The notes under the pieces were generated by a model. It was not told the origin of the DNA. It searched no databases and saw only the letters and a list, made by a program, of their open reading frames with translations. Shown here one piece after another: positions 50,770 to 58,613 of a stretch of 64,000 nucleotides of DNA (positions are counted from its first letter, which is position 1; each line of letters starts with the position of its first letter). The position numbers and the translations under genes were made by a program. The DNA comes from Vibrio alfacsensis (GTDB lineage Bacteria; Pseudomonadota; Gammaproteobacteria; Enterobacterales; Vibrionaceae), in contig NZ_CP032094.1 of NCBI RefSeq assembly GCF_003544875.1, forward strand, positions 620,001 through 684,000, written 5' to 3'.

Positions 50770-52316
50770 GTACGGCTGGCGTAAGCAATTGCCACTGAAA
50801 CTGCTGATGGTGATTGTGTCGATTGCCATCATTATCTGTGCAGGGCCAACCTGGCAACGTCAAGCATCACCATTTGGTGAAGACAAAGCATCGATGTTAG
50901 TTATTCTGGATAATAATGATTCGATGCTGCAAAAAGATTTACCACCTAGCCGACTTGAACGCTCGAAGCAGAAAATTCGTGATTTGTTAGACGCAAGAAA
51001 AGGCGGCAGCACAGGGTTAGTGGTTTATGCAGGGTCAGCGCACGTTGCGATGCCAATCACGCAAGATAGTAAAGTATTCGAACCTTTCCTTGCGGCAATA
51101 ACGCCGGAAATTATGCCCGTCGAAGGTAAGTTGGCTGAAAAAGCATTACCACTGATTGATCAGCAATTGCAAGGTCTGCCAGGTTCAACCGTGCTTTTAG
51201 TTACAGATGGCGTTAACCCTGCAACCATCACGGCGTATAAAGGTTACTTTGAAAATAAGCCTTATCAGTTTTTGATACTTGCAGCGGGCAACTCGGACAT
51301 GGTCTCTAATAACCCCGTGGATTTGGATTCGTTGAACAATCTAGCCAGCGCAACGGGGGGACGTCTTGTTGAGGTGACCGTCGATGAACGTGATATTGAA
51401 ACACTGAATCGTTTAGTTGAACGCAATATGCAATTAAACGGAGAATCGTCCATGCCTTGGAAAGACATGGGATATCTGCTGTTGTTGCCTATTGCCATTA
51501 TCATGCTGCTTTGGTTCCGTAAAGGTTGGTTAGTGCAATGGTGTGTGGTCGTAATGGTATCTACATCGATGTTTATGACGCCAAAAGCGATGGCTGAGAA
51601 CATTTCTCTTAAAGCAGAAAAGCCGGAAGTAATTCAAGAAGTCACAGCATGGGATAAAGCCGCACAATGGTGGTGGGATCTTTGGCTAACACCCAACCAG
51701 CAGGGCAACGTCTATTTAATAAAATGAATACTTAGAGGCAGCCAAGCACTATATCGATCCGCTAAGAAAAGGGGTGGCTTACTATTATGCGGGTGAGTAC
51801 AAATTAGCGCATGGCGCATTTTTGGCGTTGCAAAACGACGCTTCGCCAGAGGCAAAAGATTTTGGTTTGTATAATGCAGCGAGTGCACTTGCTCGCCAAC
51901 GCGAATATCTGGCTGCTCGTGACTTATTACAATCTCTAGCGGACAAAGACATATTGAGTGATAAGTTGCGACCAGACGTGGAACATAACCTTAAAGTGAT
52001 TGGCGGAATCGTTGAAGAGATTAATCGCACCAGTGAGAGTCAAGCAGGATCGACGGATGGCCCAGAAGAGTCGTTTGAACTGGATCAAGATAAACCACGG
52101 ACTGCAGATGGTGCGGATGAAAAAACCGTTGCAGAGCTAATGCTTAAAGAAACGTTAAACGCAAATGAAATATTGGGTAGTCAGGAATTGGCTGATAAAT
52201 GGCTAAAACGTGTCGAAGCCGATCCTAAGTATTTCTTACGTGCCAAGTTTCAAATACAACTGCGAGAGCCTGTTCAAACCGAATCGGATCAAAAACAAGA
52301 GGGCCAAGTACAATGA
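50580..52316 (+). CDS. Membrane VWA plus TPR protein (BatB/BatC-like fusion), three frameshifts
   Basis: Start ATG 50580 gives MFDSPLFGVGAEQFLLSSTL. A missing T near 50640 must be restored to read FRPLWLIAFIPMLLLLWL. The VWA domain (about 80-290) has a degenerate MIDAS, DNNDSML instead of DxSxS. After a second helix the frame breaks twice, at GGG 51703-51705 and AAAA 51721-51724; one base in each gives QQGQRLFNKNEYLEAAKHY, the expected start of TPR units, and leads on to the stop at 52316 (about 579 aa). The C terminus is charged and Gln-rich. All breaks fit missing bases in short runs. VWA-TPR fusions of this kind are known in MoxR/Bat operons. Confidence 0.85.
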
Positions 52317-53632
52317 TGAATGCAATAAAACTTGGCAAGTACGCTTTGGCTAAGTTTATTAGTCCAATTCCAGTGGTTTGTGCACTGGTATTTTGGGGTG
52401 TGGCTAATGCTCAAGATCCCCAAGCGTTTTTGAAGCAAGAAAACGATGTTGAATTATTGGCTTGGGTTGGGAAAGCAGGCGTAACATCTGATAATAAAGA
52501 AGCGGCTAAGTTCAGCGTGAATGAGCAGGTGATCTTGTACATTGATGTGGCCACTCCACGCTGGTTTACACGCGGCACACGTATTGGTAGCGTAGAAATT
52601 CCTAACGTGATTGCGAAGCAGCGCAATCAATTAGCGACCAATTATACCGAGCGAAAGGACGGTCAAACCTGGTCGCGTCAACGGTGGGAAATTACGTTGT
52701 ATCCTCAAGCTTCTGGTGAGTATGTCGTTCCTCCAATTGCTGTTAGTGTTGAAGTGTCGGCATCAGATGGGTCAAAGATGTCAGGAGTGCTTTATACACA
52801 ACCGATCAAGTTTGAAGCGTCAATGCCGTCGGGTTTACTTAATCAGGAGTCTCAGTGGTTTGCTGCAACTAACGTGGAAGTGGTTCAGGAATGGCAAACG
52901 TCAAATGATGATTTAAAAGTAGGAGATGCCATCACACGTACTATCACGATTAATGCACAAGACAGTCTTTCGGTGTTATTGCCAGATCTTTTGTCAAATG
53001 AATCGACAGCCAGTTATCAAGCGTACCCGCAGCCTAATCGTTTGGATGACACACAAACGCGTGGCGACTATCAATCAAGTCGTATTGAGGAAAGTGTGTA
53101 TGTTATCCAACAAGGTGGAGAGTTTGCGTTACCTGAGTATCAGTTTCAGTGGTGGAATAGCAAGAATCAGCAACTTGAAACGGTCATTGTGGAAGGCAAA
53201 ACGTTCAAAGCTAAGCACACGTTGAATTCATTTATACGAATGTATTCTGGATGGCTTGTGGGTTCGTTTGTTACTTTGTTTGTCATAGTCGGCGCTGTAT
53301 TGATCGCTCATCGATATTATCAAACTCGACCAACACCACCGTGGTTGATGTTCCATCGAATGGTAAAAGCGCAGCAATGGGGAGCAGTCAGAGCCATTTT
53401 GTATCAACAACTCAGAGCGAATACGGGGCTATTAGAAATGAATAAAGCCAATAATTCAAAAGATTGGCAGCAACGCTCGAGACAGTTACAGAGTGGTGAA
53501 GAAAATCGAGGATTAATGCACTCGGTTTGGAGAACCATCAAAAATATGAAGTCGAAACGTTTTCGGTTTAGGCTCCCTAAAGCGTTACCTAAACTGGATA
53601 ACGTTGACCAAACGAAAGAGTTGAGCAAATAA
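52313..53632 (+). CDS. batD: BatD-like membrane protein
   Basis: 439 residues: signal peptide (about 1-33, VCALVFWGVANAQ), two periplasmic beta-rich domains (about 35-300), one membrane helix (about 311-331, LVGSFVTLFVIVGAVLIAH) and a basic cytoplasmic tail. This is the usual layout of BatD, named for oxygen tolerance in Bacteroides. The ATG overlaps the preceding TGA (ATGA), so translation is coupled. Last gene of the MoxR operon. Confidence 0.85.
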   Translation: MMNAIKLGKYALAKFISPIPVVCALVFWGVANAQDPQAFLKQENDVELLAWVGKAGVTSDNKEAAKFSVNEQVILYIDVATPRWFTRGTRIGSVEIPNVIAKQRNQLATNYTERKDGQTWSRQRWEITLYPQASGEYVVPPIAVSVEVSASDGSKMSGVLYTQPIKFEASMPSGLLNQESQWFAATNVEVVQEWQTSNDDLKVGDAITRTITINAQDSLSVLLPDLLSNESTASYQAYPQPNRLDDTQTRGDYQSSRIEESVYVIQQGGEFALPEYQFQWWNSKNQQLETVIVEGKTFKAKHTLNSFIRMYSGWLVGSFVTLFVIVGAVLIAHRYYQTRPTPPWLMFHRMVKAQQWGAVRAILYQQLRANTGLLEMNKANNSKDWQQRSRQLQSGEENRGLMHSVWRTIKNMKSKRFRFRLPKALPKLDNVDQTKELSK

Positions 53633-53735
53633 CGTCAATATGCTCAGAACCACCATATTTATGTGGGTTCATTTGCTAATGCAAAGGCGTCAGCGTTAAT
53701 ATGGACGCTCAGTTTATTGATGTAGTGGATTTTTA

Positions 53736-54161
53736 ATGAGCCAACAATTTATGCAGCGCGCCTTAGAAGTGTCGCGTAATGCGCTTCCTGATTGCCAACC
53801 AAATCCGCCAGTGGGTTGTGTTTTAGTGAAAGATGGCCAAATTGTATCAGAGGGATTTACCCAAGCGATTGGTGGCAATCATGCTGAAGTAGAAGCGCTC
53901 AATGCTTATCAAGGTGACGTATCTGATGTGACGGCTTACGTTACGTTAGAACCATGTTCTTTTGTGGGACGCACGCCGGCTTGTGCCAAAACTCTAGTGA
54001 CGAGCGGCATCAAAAAAGTCGTGGTTGCTATGCTTGATCCAGATCCACGTAATGCGGGTACCGGTATCGATATCCTTAAAGAGGGTGGCGTTGAAGTGGA
54101 GGTGGGCTTGTGTGGTCAAGAAGTCAGCACCTTTTTGACACCTTATTTAGGTAAATCCTGA
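53736..54161 (+). CDS. Stand-alone RibD-like deaminase domain protein
   Basis: A 141-residue zinc-dependent deaminase of the cytidine-deaminase fold, with zinc motifs HAEVEAL and EPCSFVGRTPAC. The motifs match the N-terminal deaminase half of RibD (riboflavin synthesis), but the C-terminal reductase half is absent, so this is a separate paralogue and not the housekeeping RibD. It may deaminate a pyrimidine or a related heterocycle. ATG 53736 follows a weak site. The role next to the MoxR operon is unknown. Confidence 0.85.
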   Translation: MSQQFMQRALEVSRNALPDCQPNPPVGCVLVKDGQIVSEGFTQAIGGNHAEVEALNAYQGDVSDVTAYVTLEPCSFVGRTPACAKTLVTSGIKKVVVAMLDPDPRNAGTGIDILKEGGVEVEVGLCGQEVSTFLTPYLGKS

Positions 54162-54299
54162 GATATCAGTCCAATACGCCGTCAGTGCGAGGTCAAAAAT
54201 ACTCAAAACATGCATCGGCGCTCAAATCTGGTGTTCCGAGTCGTTAAAGATCAAACTGTTAGCTAAAATGAAACTAATGTCCTGTTTGATGTGTACAAG

Positions 54300-55199
54300 A
54301 TGAAGAGCACCGATTTAAATCTTATTCCTATTTTTGTGGCAATCTATGAAGAGCAAAACTTATCAAAAGCCGCTGCTCGATTAGACATAAGCCAACCAGC
54401 TGTCAGCAAAGCCTTGGCACGTCTACGTGATATCTACGATGAGCCACTATTTCATCGCAGCACTTCAGGGGTTGAACCAACCAGTTTCGCAATGGACATT
54501 TATCCAGCCATGGGAGCCGCGCTGAAAAACTTTACGTCGACCCTCTCTGCTTCAAGCAGTTTCGATCCTAAAGTGTCTAACCGTATTTTTTCGATTGCTT
54601 GCGTCTCGGTTGCTAGCTACGAGTTGATGCCTCAACTGATGCGTCAAATCCGCAAAAATGCGCCGAATGTAGGTCTGGAAGTGCACCCATTGTTTACGGA
54701 AGATTATGAAAGTGACCTGCGCTTACAACGATATGATTTGATTATCGATATGCCACCGCGTGGTCGAACAGTCTTAAAATTAGAACCTGTGTTTTCTGAG
54801 CGTTTGATGGTGGTGTGCAGTATGAATCATCCGCGTATTCATGATTCTTGTTCGGTAGAGCAGTTCTTGGAAGAAGAGCATGTCGTGGTGTCACGCTGGC
54901 ATGCACGTAAAAGCTTGATGAATGAAGAAGATATTGCAGATTTAGCGCAGCGAAAAATTGTGTATCGTGCCTCTGGTGCAATGGAAATGCTGCCGGTTAT
55001 TGATGGTAGTGAATACATTGGTATGTTGCCGTTATCGACCATTCAGCATTTTTCTAACACGTATAACATCAAAGCGGTTCCACTGCCTTTTAATGACAAA
55101 GTTCATGACCTTTGCGCTATTTGGCACTCCAGCCGCCATAATGAAAGTGCACACCAATGGTTGAGAACTCAACTCAAGCAAGCTGGAAAAGCGCTCTAG
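54300..55199 (+). CDS. LysR-family transcriptional regulator
   Basis: 299 residues: N-terminal helix-turn-helix (NLSKAAARLDISQPAVSKAL) and a C-terminal effector domain. ATG 54300 is chosen over a GTG nine bases upstream; neither has a strong ribosome site. It is the only obvious transcription factor in the 40.9-61 kb block and the best candidate to bind the TATAAC/GTTAT dyads. The ligand is unknown. Confidence 0.9.
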   Translation: MKSTDLNLIPIFVAIYEEQNLSKAAARLDISQPAVSKALARLRDIYDEPLFHRSTSGVEPTSFAMDIYPAMGAALKNFTSTLSASSSFDPKVSNRIFSIACVSVASYELMPQLMRQIRKNAPNVGLEVHPLFTEDYESDLRLQRYDLIIDMPPRGRTVLKLEPVFSERLMVVCSMNHPRIHDSCSVEQFLEEEHVVVSRWHARKSLMNEEDIADLAQRKIVYRASGAMEMLPVIDGSEYIGMLPLSTIQHFSNTYNIKAVPLPFNDKVHDLCAIWHSSRHNESAHQWLRTQLKQAGKAL

Positions 55200-55270
55200 T
55201 AATGCAGAGTAGAAACTGGCCCACTACGGAAGCTGTGAGTTAGCTCTCTGTGAGTTTTAGATAGAGTACA

Positions 55271-55305
55271 CAGATAGAGCGCTCAAGTTTTGGGCGCTCT
55301 ATCTG
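55271..55305. terminator. Bidirectional terminator-like hairpin
   Basis: A perfect 11-bp stem, AGATAGAGCGC/GCGCTCTATCT, lies between convergent genes (LysR and the OB-fold gene). The T tract is weak. Confidence 0.65.
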
Positions 55306-55341
55306 TATCAAGAGATGCTTAATGCATTCTTAAATTGTACA

Positions 55342-55677
55342 TTACAGTTTTTGAATGGTGTCCACATCAATCTGGGTTGTCGTCCACTCAGAATCGACTT
55401 CACCACGTATTGCGACTTTGTCTTGTGGGGAAACATCTTGGCCACGCCAGTCTTCATTATCGATCTCGACTTCAATTTGGCCCGTTTCGTCTTTGAATAG
55501 GTATGTTTCATCACCTAAGGCTTGCACAATGTTACCCGTTAGCAATACGTAACTGTCATCTGCGGCATTTTGTGCATCTTTAACTGTGCTAATAGCAGCA
55601 GTGTCAGGGCCAGTAAAGGCTGCCAACGCTGAACCTGAAACAAGTGCTAGCATTGACATAACGATCAGTTTTTTCAT
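55342..55677 (-). CDS. YgiW/YdeI-family periplasmic OB-fold protein
   Basis: 111 residues with a signal peptide (about 1-19, ALVSGSALA) and the BOF (bacterial OB-fold) pattern: DDSYVLLTGNIVQALGDETY, FKDETGQIEVEIDNEDWRGQ, KVAIRGEVDSEW. YgiW/YdeI proteins are linked to stress tolerance; the ligand is unclear. It lies 17 bp downstream of the outer-membrane barrel gene on the same strand, so they are likely co-transcribed. Confidence 0.9.
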   Translation of the reverse strand: MKKLIVMSMLALVSGSALAAFTGPDTAAISTVKDAQNAADDSYVLLTGNIVQALGDETYLFKDETGQIEVEIDNEDWRGQDVSPQDKVAIRGEVDSEWTTTQIDVDTIQKL

Positions 55678-55694
55678 TTCAATGGCTTCCTAAT

Positions 55695-56336
55695 TTAGAA
55701 GTAGTAGGTAGAACCTAGATTGATAGAAGCAGTATTTGCGTAACTATCCAATTGGTATTTTGCATTTGCACCAATGGTGAGTTGTGGGAAAATTCGGTAC
55801 TCTGCACCTACAGAAACCATCGCGCCCAGTTCGTTAGAGTCATGTTTGATTGCAGGGCCTTGTGCAACGGAGCTTTCGTGGTCGGTTAGCTCATTTTCTG
55901 TTTCTAAGTATTTACCTGCGTGAGCGTCGTATTGTGTGTAAGTCAAACCTGCTTTTACTTTTGCAGACCATTTTTGGTTTAGTGCGTAGTTAAACACTGG
56001 CGCGAGAGTAATTTGTTTTGCCTTGATTGATGAATCCCACTCCATTTCCTTTTTGATTCCGGTTGCAGGATCAAAGCTTTCAAATCGTGAACGACTGTCA
56101 TCTAGATCAAATTGGCTGTAACCCAATTCAATGCCCCAAACATCATTCAGTTGATAACCAATGAAACCGCCAAAAATACCGTCTTCCAATTCTGGATTAA
56201 GATTGACACTATCCGATTTAAAGGTTGTTTCAAAATCGTGGTCAGTGGTGCCGAATCCGTATTCCAAGCCAACATATGGCGCAGCCACAGCAGAAAATGA
56301 ACTAGCAGCAAGAATCGTTAGGAGTGTTTTTTTCAT
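55695..56336 (-). CDS. Outer-membrane beta-barrel protein
   Basis: 213 residues with a signal peptide (about 1-18, LTILAASSFSAVA) and alternating amphipathic strands ending in Phe (NLGSTYYF), typical of an 8-stranded OmpA/OmpX-type barrel. Features include VGLEYGFGTTDHDF, WGIELGYSQFDLD and VSVGAEYRIFPQL. Probably a structural or adhesive surface protein; specific function unknown. Confidence 0.8.
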   Translation of the reverse strand: MKKTLLTILAASSFSAVAAPYVGLEYGFGTTDHDFETTFKSDSVNLNPELEDGIFGGFIGYQLNDVWGIELGYSQFDLDDSRSRFESFDPATGIKKEMEWDSSIKAKQITLAPVFNYALNQKWSAKVKAGLTYTQYDAHAGKYLETENELTDHESSVAQGPAIKHDSNELGAMVSVGAEYRIFPQLTIGANAKYQLDSYANTASINLGSTYYF

Positions 56337-56420
56337 TTTTGTTTTTACCTCTTCATTTTGATGGGGGCATTGTGCGTGAAGAGGTGTGAAGTGTTCGTGA
56401 AGAAGTTAGTTACTATAGAA

Positions 56421-56444
56421 AACTCCCCAATAAAGGGGAGTTTG
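56421..56444 (-). terminator. Intrinsic terminator of the HAD gene
   Basis: Stem AAACTCCCC/GGGGAGTTT with a 6-nt loop; in the minus direction it is followed by TCTATAG. It lies about 47 bp past the HAD stop codon. Confidence 0.7.
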
Positions 56445-56491
56445 TTAGATGAGGCGCAAATTCATGGAGATAAAGATCGAATGAATACCGA

Positions 56492-57472
56492 CTAGTAAAT
56501 GCTGCACCACTCGTTTTGCATGTCAATCAGGTGCCAATTATCGCGTTGTTTGGCTTCATCCATCGCTTTGTCTAAGCGGCCGACGCTAGACTCTCGGTCA
56601 TATTTCCATTCACGCTCTGCGTCAGTATGATGAACAATCATCGCCATCGAGTTAGGTTGGCTTGTGGCCCATTGCATCATTGCGTGGTCCCCATCGGAGT
56701 TACCCACCGCTAACACTGGCTTCTTGCCAATGATGTGCTGAATGTTCTCAACTTTACCTGCTTTATCATCAATGGTTAGGATTTCACCAAGTTTGGTGAC
56801 TGTTGGTTTGCCATCGTTATAGTCGTATTTATACTTTAGTGCGCTACCTATGATTTGCTCTTCAGGAATGTTGTAGACATCAGGGGCCCATACACGCATA
56901 AAGTCCACACCACCACCAGAGACAATGTAAGTTTTGAACCCGTGAGCTTGTAGATAGCTAAGCATTTCACGCATTGGTTTGTAGGTCAGCTCTGTATAAG
57001 CTTTTCCAAAGCGTGGGTCTTTTGCGGCTTTTAGCCATTCTGCAACCATGTTTTGGTATTCTTCAACGGTCATGCCACTATGCGTTGCTGTTACAATTTC
57101 TAGCAGCGCTTCGTCACCGCCTTTAAATACATTCTCTATATCATCGTTTAGAACAGACTTAAACGGTTCGGTGGTTTTCCATTCTGGATGATCTTTTGCT
57201 AAGACTTTGATTTCATCTAGCGCGTAGGCAAGCTGGTAGTAATAAGGCTTTTCAGACCACAACGTGCCGTCATTATCAAATACGGCGATACGGTCGGGTT
57301 CAGGTATAAACGTATTTTTTGAGGTGTCCGTTGACTGATCGACATAATTCACTATTGCGGTTTTACTCGTGCCGTCTTTCCAAGATGGCAGCAAATTTGG
57401 GTCGCAATCTAAAGCCATCGCTGAAAACGATAGACCTGATAAGACTGCAATGGCACAGATGTGTTTTTTCAT
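56492..57472 (-). CDS. Exported HAD-superfamily hydrolase
   Basis: 326 residues with a signal peptide (about 1-20, LSGLSFSAMA). HAD motif I is FDNDGTLW (nucleophile D66, acid D68), motif II YIVSGGG, motif IV VGNSDGDHAMM. The layout resembles phosphoserine-phosphatase-like HAD enzymes, but it acts in the periplasm. The substrate is unknown. Related hydrolases are often found near sulfatases and SUMF1-domain proteins, which fits this neighbourhood. Confidence 0.85.
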   Translation of the reverse strand: MKKHICAIAVLSGLSFSAMALDCDPNLLPSWKDGTSKTAIVNYVDQSTDTSKNTFIPEPDRIAVFDNDGTLWSEKPYYYQLAYALDEIKVLAKDHPEWKTTEPFKSVLNDDIENVFKGGDEALLEIVTATHSGMTVEEYQNMVAEWLKAAKDPRFGKAYTELTYKPMREMLSYLQAHGFKTYIVSGGGVDFMRVWAPDVYNIPEEQIIGSALKYKYDYNDGKPTVTKLGEILTIDDKAGKVENIQHIIGKKPVLAVGNSDGDHAMMQWATSQPNSMAMIVHHTDAEREWKYDRESSVGRLDKAMDEAKQRDNWHLIDMQNEWCSIY

Positions 57473-57650
57473 GTTGTTATTTACCTTAGCATGGATGCAT
57501 TACTTGAATGCATGTGAGGTTAAATATTAATGAGAACAACGCAGTTTAGGCCTCTTTCCCTAACCATTCTCCTAGCCAGAGACGTGCTATTTGTTAAGAA
57601 TACGCAAAGGGGCAATAACGTTAATGTCGCTTCTCATGCGTAAATGTCGT

Positions 57651-58439
57651 TTAATTCGCATCTTTCGCAAGGCGAAGACCCATGTCCGACATAATTATAG
57701 ACTGGCTTGCAAAGTCTCGACGGAAATTCTCTGATTCATCAGAATCATAGGCAAAACTGCCACCGCGAACGGCCTTATGTGCTAAGCCAGATTGTTCATT
57801 TTTTGCGTTGTTTGGGTTCTCAGTTGGCCCATAGCGATAGAAAGTGTCATCGAAAGAATCAATCACAAACTCGCCAACGTTGCCTGTCATATCATAAAGG
57901 CCAAGCTCGTTAGGTTGCTTTTGTCCCACTGGATGTGCGCGATTTTTTGAGTTATCGGCGAACCAAGCAACGTCTGCAATATCGTCTGAGCCTGCGTAAG
58001 TAAAGCCTTGGCTCTTGTTACCGCCTTTGGCTGCAAACTCCCATTCAGCTTCAGTTGGCAGGCGATATTGTTCACCTGTCAGCTCGTTTAGCTTCTCGAT
58101 GAAGTAATTCGCCTGTTGCCAACTCAAGTTATTAACCGGAATCTCTGCGCCTTGGAAGTAGCTCATTGATGATCCCATAACCGATTCAAACAACGCTTGA
58201 GTGACTTCGAATTTAGAAATGTAAAAGCCATCGACAGTCACTTTGCGTGCTGGAGTTTCTGCTTTCTTGGCGGAGGGGCTGTCTGATCCCATGACAAATG
58301 AACCGCCTTCAACGAACACCATATCTTGATCAATATTCAGCGCGATTGGATGAGGAGCTTGAGTCGCACAACCACTCATTAATACGCTGAATGATAGAAT
58401 AGAAAGTACGGATAACGATTTGCTTTTAAATGATTTCAT
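57651..58439 (-). CDS. SUMF1/FGE-fold lipoprotein without the catalytic cysteines
   Basis: 262 residues with a lipoprotein leader (LMSGC, lipidated Cys 24) and a full FGE-sulfatase (SUMF1) domain: MVFVEGGSFVMGSD, PARKVTVDGFYISKFEVTQ, YRLPTEAEWEFAAKGG, LYDMTGNVGEFVIDSF and AVRGGSFAYDSDESENFRRD. In true aerobic formylglycine-generating enzymes the region after RGGSF carries two catalytic Cys; here there are none. It is therefore unlikely to make formylglycine and may instead bind a sulfatase or another ligand in the envelope. It is divergent from anSME. Confidence 0.88.
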   Translation of the reverse strand: MKSFKSKSLSVLSILSFSVLMSGCATQAPHPIALNIDQDMVFVEGGSFVMGSDSPSAKKAETPARKVTVDGFYISKFEVTQALFESVMGSSMSYFQGAEIPVNNLSWQQANYFIEKLNELTGEQYRLPTEAEWEFAAKGGNKSQGFTYAGSDDIADVAWFADNSKNRAHPVGQKQPNELGLYDMTGNVGEFVIDSFDDTFYRYGPTENPNNAKNEQSGLAHKAVRGGSFAYDSDESENFRRDFASQSIIMSDMGLRLAKDAN

Positions 58440-58496
58440 CGATGGTTTCTCGCCAAAAATTCACGATAAAGATTAGCAATAAACGCTATGAAAAAG

Positions 58497-58513
58497 GTTA
58501 TACACGGTATAAC
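58497..58513. promoter_or_regulatory. Candidate operator dyad, site 3 (GTTATA-N5-TATAAC)
   Basis: A perfect dyad, GTTATA-CACGG-TATAAC, with the same half-site and spacer length as sites 1 and 2 but the opposite half-site order. It lies in the divergent promoter region of the SUMF1-like gene and anSME. Confidence 0.45.
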
Positions 58514-58613
58514 AAGCCTCTTGTATTAATGAGATTTATGATTAAGTCATCAAAGTGAGAATACCGTGCTTGTTCGTGTTCTCATCTGCATTTCATAACG
58601 AAAAAGGTGACGT

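Noticed and set aside
57651..58439. Calling the SUMF1-fold lipoprotein a formylglycine-generating enzyme
   Set aside because: The catalytic Cys pair after RGGSF is absent, and it is lipidated.
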